The position numbers and the translations under genes are program-made. The notes beneath the pieces were generated by a model. That model saw nothing but the letters and a program-made list of their open reading frames with translations, searched no databases and was not told the DNA's origin. Positions 1 through 8,132 of a DNA stretch of 64,000 nucleotides are shown here, piece by piece. The stretch covers positions 84,095 to 148,094 of the forward strand of contig ONVI01000001.1 of the NCBI GenBank assembly GCA_900321275.1. Reading direction: 5' to 3'. Each line of letters opens with the position of its first letter. Positions within the stretch are counted from its first letter, which is position 1. Source of the DNA: an uncultured Eubacteriales bacterium (GTDB lineage: Bacteria > Bacillota > Clostridia > Oscillospirales > Oscillospiraceae).

Positions 1-786
1 AATCCCGGAGACGGGATCGTCTCGCTTCTTCAGATGGAGAGAGAGCTGAACTTTGCGGATGTCAGCGATCCGACCGCCGATCTCGAGGATGAGACGGACT
101 GGTGGCGGATGTTCGCCGATATGGAGCTCAGCGGCAATTGGGCGCAGGATCTGCTCATGGTGGCGGAAAGCCAGCTGGGCTATACGGAGAGCGCGCTGAA
201 CTTCGACAACGAGGATCCCTGGAATCCCAAGGGCTATACGCGATACGGCGCATGGTTCGGCCTCCCGTACGGGGACTGGTGCGCCATGTTTGTCTCGTTT
301 TGCCTGTATTATGCGGAAATCCCCGATTCTGTGATCCCCTATAACTGCCACTGCCTGAAAATGGTGCGGGAGTTGGCGGAACGCGGACTGTACAGGCATT
401 GGGACACAGGCTATACGCCAAAGCCCGGGGATCTGATCTTCTTCGATTTCGATATGGATGAAGATGCCGAGCATGTGGGCATTGTCCGTGCGGTCGATCC
501 GGAGCGCGGCTGGATTTACACAATCGAAGGCAATCGTTATGATTACGTGGAGCATTTTACCCTGACGAAAGACGATTATGCCATCATCGGATACGGTGTA
601 CTTCCGGAGAATCCGAATTACAATCCGGATAACCCCGTCGTGGAGCGCTCCAACGGTAAAGTTGAGCTTCCGCCGGACCCCGTGGAACCGACGCCCCCGC
701 GCTGGGACAGCGTTCTTGACGCCGCCGCCGGTATCCGCAGCGTTGTTATTGTGCCGACGATAGAAGCTTCCAGAGTCACCTATTGA
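1..786 (+). CDS. CHAP-domain protein, 5' end outside window
   Basis: The frame is open from the first base, so the gene probably begins upstream and the in-frame ATG at 34 is unlikely to be the true start. The visible part reads as a CHAP-type (NlpC/P60-like) amidase or peptidase domain. Its likely nucleophile is the Cys in GDWCAMFVS, followed by PGDLIFFDFD and a His in AEHVGIV, the usual Cys-His arrangement of peptidoglycan amidases. The C-terminal 60 residues are Pro-rich and may be a linker or wall-associated tail. Export cannot be judged because the N-terminus is missing. A hairpin just after the stop probably terminates the gene. The domain call is fairly safe; the substrate is not known. 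Confidence 0.8.
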   Translation, partial: NPGDGIVSLLQMERELNFADVSDPTADLEDETDWWRMFADMELSGNWAQDLLMVAESQLGYTESALNFDNEDPWNPKGYTRYGAWFGLPYGDWCAMFVSFCLYYAEIPDSVIPYNCHCLKMVRELAERGLYRHWDTGYTPKPGDLIFFDFDMDEDAEHVGIVRAVDPERGWIYTIEGNRYDYVEHFTLTKDDYAIIGYGVLPENPNYNPDNPVVERSNGKVELPPDPVEPTPPRWDSVLDAAAGIRSVVIVPTIEASRVTY

Positions 787-805
787 CAATTTAAGAGAAC
801 GGAGA

Positions 806-840
806 GGCCGCTGCAAAGATCTTTGCGGCGGCTTCAAATT
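806..840 (+). terminator. Probable terminator after the CHAP gene
   Basis: A 12-bp stem, GCCGCTGCAAAG paired with CTTTGCGGCGGC with one G-U pair, lies at about 807-832. A weak T-rich tail (TTCAAATTT) follows. The stem sits between the CHAP stop and the metallophosphoesterase start and may also hide the GGAGAGG at 801. Confidence 0.5.
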
Positions 841-843
841 TGT

Positions 844-1596
844 ATGATGAACTATTATGTGCTGTCCGATATTCACGCGTTCTGTTCGCTGTTTCGGAAT
901 ACGCTCCGTGACGCGGGCTATGACGATGATCCTGGAGAAAAGAAAATCCTGATCCTCGGTGATCTCTTTGACCGGGGACAGGAAGCGCTTGCCCTGCAGG
1001 ACTGCATCCTCGATTTGATGCGGGACGACCGTGTGATCCTGATTAAGGGAAACCATGAAGACCTGTTTCAGGATCTTGTCACCAAGGATCGCGGACGCCC
1101 GCTGCGTCATCATCTGCAAAACGGCACCTACAGCACGCTGGAGCAGCTTACGGGTCTTCACGCGGGATACAGCTGGCATGCCAATATGGAGCTTGCCAGG
1201 GCGGGGAGGGAGACGCCGTTTTATACCGAGATCATCCCGGCCATGCTGGATTATTATGAGACAAAGAATTATATTTTTACTCATGCCTGGATCCCCTGCG
1301 AGAGTTGGTACGACGGCCTGATCTATGACGCGAACTGGCGCGACGCCGGACAAACGGCCTGGCGGGAAGCGCGCTGGATCAACCCCATGGACGCAGTACG
1401 GACGGTCAGGGCGGAATACAAGACTGTCGTGTGCGGGCATTTTCACTGCTCCTACGGACATTGCCATTATGAGAACAAGGGCTCGGAATTCGGTGAAGAC
1501 GCTGACTTCAGCCCCTATATCGCTCCGGGCATTATCGCCATTGACGCCTGTACCGCGTACAGCAGGAAGATGAACTGTGTTGTCATACGTGATTAG
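844..1596 (+). CDS. Metallophosphoesterase (calcineurin-like)
   Basis: This 250-residue protein has the metal-ligand series of calcineurin-type phosphoesterases in order: a Asp/His pair in LSDIHAF, GDLFDRGQ, GNHED, a His in THAW, and GHFH near the C-terminus. That pattern fits serine/threonine protein phosphatases of the bacterial PrpE/PPP type or Ap4A hydrolases; the substrate cannot be told from sequence. I chose ATG 844 (with ATG 847 next to it) because the upstream TTG at 823 falls inside a strong hairpin. No clear ribosome site lies directly before 844. No signal peptide is present, so the protein is probably cytoplasmic. It stands alone between a terminator and a lipoprotein gene. Confidence 0.8.
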   Translation: MMNYYVLSDIHAFCSLFRNTLRDAGYDDDPGEKKILILGDLFDRGQEALALQDCILDLMRDDRVILIKGNHEDLFQDLVTKDRGRPLRHHLQNGTYSTLEQLTGLHAGYSWHANMELARAGRETPFYTEIIPAMLDYYETKNYIFTHAWIPCESWYDGLIYDANWRDAGQTAWREARWINPMDAVRTVRAEYKTVVCGHFHCSYGHCHYENKGSEFGEDADFSPYIAPGIIAIDACTAYSRKMNCVVIRD

Positions 1597-1636
1597 GCCG
1601 ATATAGGCCAAAAAGTCGCGCAGCGGAGAGAGGAAT

Positions 1637-2122
1637 ATGAGAAAACAGATCCTGATACTGTCATTGAGCTTGCTGATGTGCTTTCTGAGTGCTTGCGCCC
1701 TTCCGCGCGCCGGCGGAGCCGTGGAGACAAAAACCGACGCCGGGTCGCGAATATCGGCGCAGACACGCGAGGAGTGGAAAACACTTTTTGGCGAGGGCGC
1801 GGAAGGGCAGAGCAAGTCCGGGGAGAAATACTATTTTGCGTTTTACAGCCGCAGCGACCTTCGCAACGGCGCACTGATGATACTGAGCGCGGACAGCTCG
1901 TCGCTTCTCCTGTACGAGCAGGGAGAGATCGTGATGGAGGACGGCCATCTTGTGATTGTGGATCGTGCGCAGGGGAACAAGATGCCCTTTGATGTCACGC
2001 TGAAGGAAGTGGAGAACGGTTTTGAAATGCTCTTTATGGATGGGGACGCGGTTGACATGTTCTTTGTCGACAGGGATACGATCCTTGGTCACATGAATGA
2101 AATTGCGCAGCGCCTCGGCTGA
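1637..2122 (+). CDS. Small lipoprotein, function unknown
   Basis: The 161-residue product starts with a lipoprotein signal: positive MRKQ, a hydrophobic run and a lipobox LSAC with the lipidated Cys at about residue 20. The mature part is soluble and mixed alpha/beta in character; I do not recognise a family. An AGAGAGG ribosome site lies before ATG 1637. It follows the metallophosphoesterase by 40 bp and may be co-transcribed with it. The next feature is a separately promoted tRNA. The product is expected on the outer face of the membrane. Confidence 0.65.
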   Translation: MRKQILILSLSLLMCFLSACALPRAGGAVETKTDAGSRISAQTREEWKTLFGEGAEGQSKSGEKYYFAFYSRSDLRNGALMILSADSSSLLLYEQGEIVMEDGHLVIVDRAQGNKMPFDVTLKEVENGFEMLFMDGDAVDMFFVDRDTILGHMNEIAQRLG

Positions 2123-2161
2123 ATATCAAACAGATAAAGATTGAAAATGGCAACGAAAAAC

Positions 2162-2190
2162 TTGACATTGACATCAAACTGTGGTAGTAT
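2162..2190 (+). promoter_or_regulatory. Promoter of the tRNA-Thr gene
   Basis: A consensus -35 TTGACA (2162-2167) and a -10 TAGTAT (2185-2190) are 17 bp apart. They lie 21 bp before the mature tRNA 5' end. Confidence 0.7.
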
Positions 2191-2211
2191 ACATGGCGCT
2201 GTCAGTAAGAC

Positions 2212-2287
2212 GCTGGTATAGCTCAGTCGGTAGAGCAGCTGATTCGTAATCAGCAGGTCGTGTGTTCGAGTCACATTACCAGCTCCA
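2212..2287 (+). tRNA. tRNA-Thr (anticodon CGT)
   Basis: The 76-nt sequence folds as a complete cloverleaf: acceptor GCTGGTA pairs with TACCAGC, the D arm is GCTCAGTCGGTAGAGC, and the anticodon stem GCTGA/TCAGC holds the loop TTCGTAA with anticodon CGT (reads ACG, threonine). The T loop is TTCGAGT and CCA is encoded. It has its own promoter upstream and a strong terminator directly after, so it is a single-gene unit. Confidence 0.95.
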
Positions 2288-2330
2288 CCCGGAGGCTTTG
2301 ATTTTCAAGGCTTCCGGGTTTTTTGTTTTT
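2288..2330 (+). terminator. Terminator of the tRNA-Thr gene
   Basis: The stem CCCGGAGGCTTTGA / TCAAGGCTTCCGGG (with G-U pairs) begins right after the tRNA CCA and is followed by TTTTTTGTTTTT. This is a classic intrinsic terminator. Confidence 0.9.
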
Positions 2331-2460
2331 TCCGGAAATCCAGCTCGGAAAACAATAGGGTTGAAATGGTAAGCATCGACGGGCATGGACGGATATAACC
2401 GGTTATATGAAGCCACATTCCGCGGCTTTCCTCTGTTTTATAAAACGCTGCAGGGTATTC

Positions 2461-2488
2461 TTGAAAAAAGGGAGATTTATGATATATT
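2461..2488 (+). promoter_or_regulatory. Possible promoter for the HD-kinase operon
   Basis: TTGAAA at 2461-2466 and TATATT at 2483-2488 are spaced by 16 bp. The pair lies in the roughly 370-bp non-coding stretch between the tRNA terminator and the gene at 2703, which otherwise holds only a short, unconvincing open frame. The predicted leader would be about 205 nt long. Confidence 0.45.
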
Positions 2489-2702
2489 GTATATGATTGA
2501 CGGTATAAACATACTGCCTTGCCCTGAGAAAACAAAGCAGCAGGCAGAAACTGCGGCGGCGGTCAAGGCCGGCGGCGTTTGGCTGCCATCCGGCTTGCTT
2601 TGAAAACTGAAACTTCCGCAGCGCGCTCGAAAGGGAAAGATACAGGCAAAAGGATAATCAGGCCGACGTGATACATGAAGAAAGGAAAAGTGTATATAAG
2701 CC

Positions 2703-4181
2703 ATGATGAATCAACTGGAAGAAGCCATCATCTATGCGACTGTCCTGCATCAGGGAAAAATCCGCAAATTCAGCGGCAGTCCTTATATCCTGCACCCGAT
2801 CGAGGTAGCGCAGATCCTGTCCACGATGACAGCGGATGGGGAGATCATCACGGCCGGTATTCTGCACGATGTCGTGGAGAGAACAGACGCTTCGATTGCG
2901 GAAATCGAAAAACGCTTTGGGAAGAGAGTAGCTGCGCTGGTTGAGTGCGATTCGGAAATCGCGTACGCGGGGGAGGAATCGGGCGACGCCTGGAGGCGGC
3001 GCAAGGAGGAGTCTCTGCTTTCTCTAAAGAACAGTCAGGATATCGGGGTGCAGATGCTTTGGCTGGCCGATACGCTTTCAAACATGCGCTCCATCGTGGG
3101 GGTGTATTCCGAGCAGGGAGACGCCGTGTGGGAGGTTTTGCATCAGAGCGATCCCGAGCTGCAGCACTGGTATTATCGGAGCGTTGCGGAGCTCGTGGAG
3201 CTTCAGCTCAACAAGACCGCCGCATTCAAGGAGCTTGTCAAGCATATCAATTTTATCTGGCCGGGAACCTTTGACTCCGATAAGGCAAGATACAGGAAGT
3301 ATAAAGAGGTCTCGGTGGAGGGCTGCAAGCTCCTGGGGCGGGGCGCCAAGGGAGAAGTGTACCGCTATAACGATGAGCTCGTTATCAAGGTGTTCAACCA
3401 CAACAACACATACAGTGACGTGGAGCGTGAAATTACCCTGAGCCGGAAGGCGTTTGTCATGGGGATTCCTACCGCAATATCGTTCGGAATCGTCTCTGTC
3501 GGGAAACAATACGGCGCCATGTATGAGCTGGTGGATTCGGATACCATCTCAAAGCAGATTGCCCGCCATCCCGGTCAGGTGGAAAGCTACGCGAAAATGA
3601 TGGCGGAGCTTGCCCATACGATTCACAGTATCGAGGTTAAGGAAGCGGATAGTCTCCCGGACGCGATGGAGAGGCTGCGCTCTTATGTCAGAAGCGGGGT
3701 CGAATATGAGGATGAAGCGCTTGCCGAAAAATGCATGAGGCTGATCGACACGCTTCCTGTCACGCATACAATGATCCACGGGGATTTCCATACGGGAAAT
3801 GTATTTCTGCAGCGGGGGGAGCCTCTGCTCATCGATATGGATCGTCTTTCCACCGGTCATCCCATGGCGGAGATCAGCTCCCTCTACTATTTCTATATCC
3901 TTCTGGGAGAGTATGATCCTGAGATCCTTGTTGATTTCATGGGCTTCTCCTGCAGGACGGCCAGACAGTTCTACGGCTTTTTCCTGAAATATTATCTGAA
4001 TACGGAGGATGAAGACAAACTCCGGAATGTGACGGAGAAAGCGGCGTTTCTGGCCTATATACGTATGGTTCACAGAATCCACAAGAAGGGAGAGCCGACC
4101 GGGGAGAACCGGAAATGGGTCGACTGTTATCTGGGAAGAATTGCCGAGCTTGCCGAAAGGCTTGATTCTCTGGCGTTTTAA
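2703..4181 (+). CDS. RelA/SpoT-type HD domain fused to APH-like kinase
   Basis: The 492-residue protein has two clear halves. Residues 1-190 read like the HD hydrolase domain of RelA/SpoT enzymes: His31 in LHPIEVA, His55-Asp56 in AGILHDVVERT, and a later Asp in LADTLSN. Residues 205-490 read like an aminoglycoside-phosphotransferase/choline-kinase fold: a Gly-rich loop GRGAKGEVYR, the ATP-site Lys in VIKVFN, the catalytic loop IHGDFHTGN at about 358-366 and the metal Asp in LLIDMDRL. The synthetase and TGS domains of long RelA/SpoT proteins are absent. The likely chemistry is hydrolysis of a pyrophosphorylated nucleotide plus small-molecule or protein phosphorylation, but the substrates are unknown. 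ATG 2703 and 2706 are adjacent. It is followed at 17 bp by a PPOX-fold gene, so it probably heads an operon. Confidence 0.75.
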   Translation: MMNQLEEAIIYATVLHQGKIRKFSGSPYILHPIEVAQILSTMTADGEIITAGILHDVVERTDASIAEIEKRFGKRVAALVECDSEIAYAGEESGDAWRRRKEESLLSLKNSQDIGVQMLWLADTLSNMRSIVGVYSEQGDAVWEVLHQSDPELQHWYYRSVAELVELQLNKTAAFKELVKHINFIWPGTFDSDKARYRKYKEVSVEGCKLLGRGAKGEVYRYNDELVIKVFNHNNTYSDVEREITLSRKAFVMGIPTAISFGIVSVGKQYGAMYELVDSDTISKQIARHPGQVESYAKMMAELAHTIHSIEVKEADSLPDAMERLRSYVRSGVEYEDEALAEKCMRLIDTLPVTHTMIHGDFHTGNVFLQRGEPLLIDMDRLSTGHPMAEISSLYYFYILLGEYDPEILVDFMGFSCRTARQFYGFFLKYYLNTEDEDKLRNVTEKAAFLAYIRMVHRIHKKGEPTGENRKWVDCYLGRIAELAERLDSLAF

Positions 4182-4198
4182 TAAAAGGAGAATACAAC

Positions 4199-4669
4199 AT
4201 GTTCAGAGAAATGCTGAGAAAGAAGCAGCAGCTTTCACAGGAGGAGTGCGTCGAGATCCTGAAAAAGGAAGTGCGCGGCGTCCTGTCCGTTCTGGGAGAT
4301 GACGGTTATCCGTACGGAATGCCGCTCAATCACTATTACTGTGACGGAAAGCTCTATTTCCACGGCGGGCAGAAAGGCCACAAGATCGACGCCATGAGGC
4401 GGTGCGGCAGGGCGTCCTTCTGCGTATACGATCAGGGCTTCCGCAGAGAAGGGGAGTGGGCCCTGAATATCAAATCCGTTATCGTCTTCGGACATATTGA
4501 GTTCGTGGAGGACCGGGAGACAATCTACCGGCTCTCCGCCGAACTGAGCCGGAAATTCACGGACGATGAACAGTACATCCGGGAGGAAATTGCCCGGTCC
4601 GGGGAAAGAACGCTGATGTTTGCCCTGATCCCCGAACACATCACCGGAAAAATCGTAAATGAGGCGTGA
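4199..4669 (+). CDS. PPOX-fold (NimA-like) flavoprotein
   Basis: This 156-residue protein matches the pyridoxamine-5'-phosphate-oxidase-like split barrel that binds FMN. Typical points are the N-terminal VRGVLSVLGDDGYPYGMPLNHYY strand pair and the Gly-Gln-Lys-Gly-His turn (GQKGHKIDAM) seen in the NimA branch. The length is normal for the group. Family members range from FMN-dependent reductases to haem-handling proteins, so no reaction is assigned. Ribosome site AAAAGGAG precedes ATG 4199. The stop overlaps a GTG that could start the next gene, which suggests coupled translation with the peptidase. Confidence 0.75.
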   Translation: MFREMLRKKQQLSQEECVEILKKEVRGVLSVLGDDGYPYGMPLNHYYCDGKLYFHGGQKGHKIDAMRRCGRASFCVYDQGFRREGEWALNIKSVIVFGHIEFVEDRETIYRLSAELSRKFTDDEQYIREEIARSGERTLMFALIPEHITGKIVNEA

Positions 4670-4692
4670 CAGTCCGGACAAGCGGACGGCGC

Positions 4693-5949
4693 ATGGAAAG
4701 GAATCTGTTTGCTGTGAAAGTCACACAGGACGTTTTGCGGGAGTATGCCCGTCTTATCGTGCGCTTCGGCGCGAATGTGCAGCCCGGTCAGACGGTGCTG
4801 CTCTATATTGCGGCGGAACAGTCCGCTTTCGCCGCGATGATTACGGAGGAATGCTACCTGGCGGGAGCAAAGAAAGTGAACCTCGAATGGCAGTGCGACA
4901 GCATCTCCCGCCTGCATTTTCGGTACGCCGCGCAGGACGTGCTGGCTGAGGTGGCGGAGTGGGAGGAGAGCAAGGCCGGACGGATGATCGAAGAGCTCCC
5001 GTGCCGCATCTTCATTGAATCGGAAGACCCGGACGCCATGGCGGGGATCTCGCCGGAAAAGCTCTCCGCCGTGCACCGGAGCCGTGCGGGTGTGCTCAAG
5101 CCTTACCTGGACGCCATCGAGGGAAAGCACCAATGGACGATCGCCGCAATTGCGTCGGAGAAATGGGCGATGAAATGCTTCCCCGGCGAGACGGCGGAGC
5201 GGGCCATGGAAAAGCTCTGGGACGCGATCCTTATGACTGTGCGCGTCGACGGCGTTTCCGACCCGGCGAAAGCCTGGCAGGCGCATACGGCGTTTATCGA
5301 AAAGAAGGCCGACTGGCTCAACGCGCAGGGCTTTCGGTACCTGCACTATAAAAGCGCCAACGGAACCGACTTTACGACAGAGCTGATCCCCGGCGCCCGC
5401 TGGGAGGGCGCGGCGACGGTCAATACCCATAACGGCGTCAGCTATATCCCCAATATGCCCACGGAGGAGATTTTTACCTCTCCGCTGGCGGGAAGCTGCG
5501 AGGGGACGCTTGTCGCCACAAAGCCCCTGTCCTGGAACAGCCAGCTGATCGAAAACTTCTCCATTCAATTTAAAAACGGCAGGGCTGTCTCCTGCAAAGC
5601 GGAAAAAGGCCAGGAGCTTCTGGAGAAAATGCTCAGGATGGACGATTGCTCCGACATGCTGGGCGAGGCGGCGCTGGTGCCGAAGGAGAGTCCGGTCAAC
5701 CGCTGCGGCTTCCTGTTTTTCGAGACGCTTTTTGACGAGAACGCCTGCTGCCATGTCGCCCTCGGGGCGGGCTTCAAGGAGGTCCTGCCGGACGGAGACA
5801 GTCTCACTGTCGCCGAGGCGCAGGCCAGAGGCGTCAATGACTCCGTGATCCATGTCGATTTCATGATCGGCAGCGATGATCTCGCCATTGACGGCATCCG
5901 GCCCGACGGAAGCCGCGTTCCCGTCTTCAGAGACGGGACCTGGGCCTGA
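4693..5949 (+). CDS. Aminopeptidase, M29 family
   Basis: This 418-residue protein reads as an M29 (AmpS/PepS/AmpT) metal-dependent aminopeptidase, which removes N-terminal residues from cytoplasmic peptides. Supporting features are the N-terminal YARLIVRFGANVQPGQTV block, the metal-site segments NMPTEEIFTSP and TLFDENACCHVALG, and a C-terminal VNDSVIHVDFMIGSDDL. The length is normal. GTG 4666 overlaps the upstream stop and adds nine residues; I prefer ATG 4693 because family members start close to that point, though neither start has a strong ribosome site. SurE follows after 41 bp. Confidence 0.85.
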   Translation: MERNLFAVKVTQDVLREYARLIVRFGANVQPGQTVLLYIAAEQSAFAAMITEECYLAGAKKVNLEWQCDSISRLHFRYAAQDVLAEVAEWEESKAGRMIEELPCRIFIESEDPDAMAGISPEKLSAVHRSRAGVLKPYLDAIEGKHQWTIAAIASEKWAMKCFPGETAERAMEKLWDAILMTVRVDGVSDPAKAWQAHTAFIEKKADWLNAQGFRYLHYKSANGTDFTTELIPGARWEGAATVNTHNGVSYIPNMPTEEIFTSPLAGSCEGTLVATKPLSWNSQLIENFSIQFKNGRAVSCKAEKGQELLEKMLRMDDCSDMLGEAALVPKESPVNRCGFLFFETLFDENACCHVALGAGFKEVLPDGDSLTVAEAQARGVNDSVIHVDFMIGSDDLAIDGIRPDGSRVPVFRDGTWA

Positions 5950-5990
5950 GAGAAAAAATTGTCCGGCTTCCGGCCGGAAAGGAGCGTATT

Positions 5991-6710
5991 ATGCGTATTC
6001 TGGCAGTAAATGACGACGGGATCAGCGCTCCGGGGCTTGAGGCGCTGGCAGGGGCCGCCCTCGGATTCGGCGAGGTATGGGTTGTCGCGCCGTCCCGACA
6101 GTGCAGCGGCATGAGCCAGCATCTCACGATTCTGGAGGAAATGGAGCTGAGGGCGGTGGATTTCCCGCTGCCGGTCGCGGGCGCGTGGAGCGTAGACGGC
6201 ACCCCGGCCGACTGTGTGAAGCTTGCAATGGAGCTGCTGATGCCGGGAAAACCCGACTATGTATTTTCTGGCGTCAACAACGGATGGAACTGCGGTTTTG
6301 ACATCGCCTATTCCGGCACGATCGGCGCATGCTGCGAAGCGGTTCTCAACGGCGTCCCGGCCATCGCCTTTTCGGCCCCCTTTGAGGAGAAGCTTGACCT
6401 CGCGGCGGCGCACATGCCCGCCATCATTGCGGAACTTCTCAGGCGCGGACAGGGAACGGGCGAAATCTGGAATGTGAATTTCCCGGGCGGTGATCCCGGA
6501 GAGCTGCGCGGCGTCCTTTGGGAAAGAAAGCCCGCGCGCACGCAGGTCTATAAAGCACGCTATTCCGTTCGTACCGATGAAGCCGACAGACAGCTTTGCA
6601 GGCAGCAGGGCGTCCTGATCGGAAAAGAGCTGGCAGACGGCGGCAGCGACATCGCCGCCGTTCTCGACGGGTACATTTCGGTCGGAAAGCTAAAAAACTT
6701 CCTGCTCTGA
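5991..6710 (+). CDS. surE: 5'/3'-nucleotidase SurE
   Basis: The 239-residue product has the SurE signature: N-terminal MRILAVNDDGISAPG with the metal-binding Asp-Asp pair, SRQCSGMSQHLT, and SVDGTPADCVKLA followed by FSGVNNGWNCGFDIAYSGTIGA. SurE is a cytoplasmic metal-dependent phosphatase acting on nucleoside 5'- and 3'-monophosphates. The length is slightly short of the 250 typical of the family. Ribosome site GAAAGGAG precedes ATG 5991. It closes the presumed operon begun at 2703. A fresh promoter follows before the phosphonate-type transporter. Confidence 0.9.
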   Translation: MRILAVNDDGISAPGLEALAGAALGFGEVWVVAPSRQCSGMSQHLTILEEMELRAVDFPLPVAGAWSVDGTPADCVKLAMELLMPGKPDYVFSGVNNGWNCGFDIAYSGTIGACCEAVLNGVPAIAFSAPFEEKLDLAAAHMPAIIAELLRRGQGTGEIWNVNFPGGDPGELRGVLWERKPARTQVYKARYSVRTDEADRQLCRQQGVLIGKELADGGSDIAAVLDGYISVGKLKNFLL

Positions 6711-6747
6711 CACGGATTTTTCATGGATTTTTCCGCTTTTCGCCGAC

Positions 6748-6776
6748 TTGCCAAGGAATAACAGTTATGATACAAT
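6748..6776 (+). promoter_or_regulatory. Promoter of the phn transporter operon
   Basis: TTGCCA at 6748-6753 and TACAAT at 6771-6776 are spaced by 17 bp. They lie about 85 bp upstream of the phnD start. Confidence 0.65.
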
Positions 6777-6860
6777 AACACGCGTTTCAAGCATATACTA
6801 TCCCTTGTGTTCACTGGCCGAAAAGCCGTGAAGATAATACAATCAGGAGGAATTCTTTGT

Positions 6861-7982
6861 ATGAAGAAGATCGTTTCCATGCTCCTCGTGCTCGTCATGG
6901 TCTTCGCCCTGTGCGCGTGCAGCTCCAAGCCCGCTGCGGCGCCCACCGAAGCGCCCGCAGCGACCGAGGCGCCCGCAGCAACCGAGGCGCCTGCCGAGCC
7001 TGCCCGCCCTCATTTCGACAAGCTGACGCTCGAGTTTGTCCCCTCCAAGGACGCTGACGTCATCATTGCCGGCACCGCGAACCTGCCCGAGCTTGTCAAG
7101 AAGGAAATGGCGAACCTCGGCTACGACATCGACGAGGTCGACATCACCGTCGGTACCAGCTACGACGCCACCGGCGAGGCCATGTCCGCCGGCTCCATCG
7201 ATATCGGCTGGCTGCCCGGCGGCACCTACGCCCTGTACTCCGATGATACCGACGTTATCCTGACCGCGACCCGCAACGGCCTGTCCAACGACAGCACCAA
7301 TCCCGCCGACTGGAACGGCGAAGCCAACGCCACCCAGAAGAACGGCCCCCAGGTCACCTTCTACCGCGCTCTGATCTACGCCGCTCCCTCCGAGTACGGC
7401 AAGAAGCTGGCCGAGAAGGTCAACAACGGCGAAAAGCTCACCTGGGAAGATCTCGACGGCGCCAAGTGGGCCGTGCAGAAGACCTCTTCCTCCGCCGGTT
7501 ATATCTATCCCACCATGTGGCTGATGGAAAACTACGACGGCAAGAAGATCTCCGATCTGTCCAACGTCATCCCCCTCGACTCCGGCTATGGCACCGCCTT
7601 CTCCTATGCCGCTGCTGAGTCTGTCGACGTGATCGTCTGCTATGCCGACGGCCGCAACGACTATGAGGCTTCCTGGACCCTGCCCACCGATCAGCAGGAT
7701 TCCACCGGCAAGCAGGGCATGGGCCGCAGCGAGTCCATCTGGAACGAGCTGAACGTCATCGGCGTGACCGAGGGTATCTACAACGACACCGTGGCCATCT
7801 CCAAGGCCAGCCCCTACTACACGCCCGAGACCGTCGAGGCGCTGCAGAACTGCTTCATCAACATCATCAATACCGAAGAGGGCAAGGCCATCTTCGATGT
7901 TTACAGCCACACCGGCTATGCCAAGGCTGTCGACGCCGACTATGACGGCGCCCGCCTCGCCCAGAAGCTTCTGGCCGAGTAA
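6861..7982 (+). CDS. phnD: Phosphonate/phosphite-type ABC transporter binding lipoprotein
   Basis: This 373-residue protein is the solute receptor of a PhnCDE-type importer. It has a lipoprotein signal ending in LCAC (lipid-anchored Cys about residue 18), then a Pro/Ala/Thr-rich linker with three APAATEA-like repeats, then a PhnD-like periplasmic-binding fold (LTLEFVPSKDADVI, DIGWLPGGTYAL, TSSSAGYIYPTMWLM). I chose ATG 6861 because AGGAGG lies just before it; a further 18 in-frame codons upstream start with GTG and lack a ribosome site. The ligand could be phosphonate, phosphite or another phosphorus compound. A terminator-like hairpin separates it from phnC, which usually means more receptor than permease is made. 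Confidence 0.85.
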   Translation: MKKIVSMLLVLVMVFALCACSSKPAAAPTEAPAATEAPAATEAPAEPARPHFDKLTLEFVPSKDADVIIAGTANLPELVKKEMANLGYDIDEVDITVGTSYDATGEAMSAGSIDIGWLPGGTYALYSDDTDVILTATRNGLSNDSTNPADWNGEANATQKNGPQVTFYRALIYAAPSEYGKKLAEKVNNGEKLTWEDLDGAKWAVQKTSSSAGYIYPTMWLMENYDGKKISDLSNVIPLDSGYGTAFSYAAAESVDVIVCYADGRNDYEASWTLPTDQQDSTGKQGMGRSESIWNELNVIGVTEGIYNDTVAISKASPYYTPETVEALQNCFINIINTEEGKAIFDVYSHTGYAKAVDADYDGARLAQKLLAE

Positions 7983-7995
7983 GTCTTTGTCCCGC

Positions 7996-8033
7996 ACAGG
8001 GCCCTGTATCCCCGCATACAGGGCCCTGTTTTT
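7996..8033 (+). terminator. Hairpin between phnD and phnC
   Basis: A 14-bp perfect stem, ACAGGGCCCTGTAT with ATACAGGGCCCTGT, is followed by a short T run. It lies 13 bp after the phnD stop. It probably ends part of the transcripts and so raises receptor over transporter output. Confidence 0.8.
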
Positions 8034-8132
8034 ACAAAGTTCCGAACGATTCCCGCCGCAAGCGTTGAACGGTGTTCGCAAAATACCGCTGAACGGTTCC
8101 GACAGTATGAGAGAAAAAAGGAGAGCCTCCGC

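Noticed and set aside
2385-2603. 72-codon open frame between the tRNA and the HD-kinase gene
   Set aside because: It has no ribosome site or recognisable composition and overlaps a likely promoter; I see no support for a real gene.
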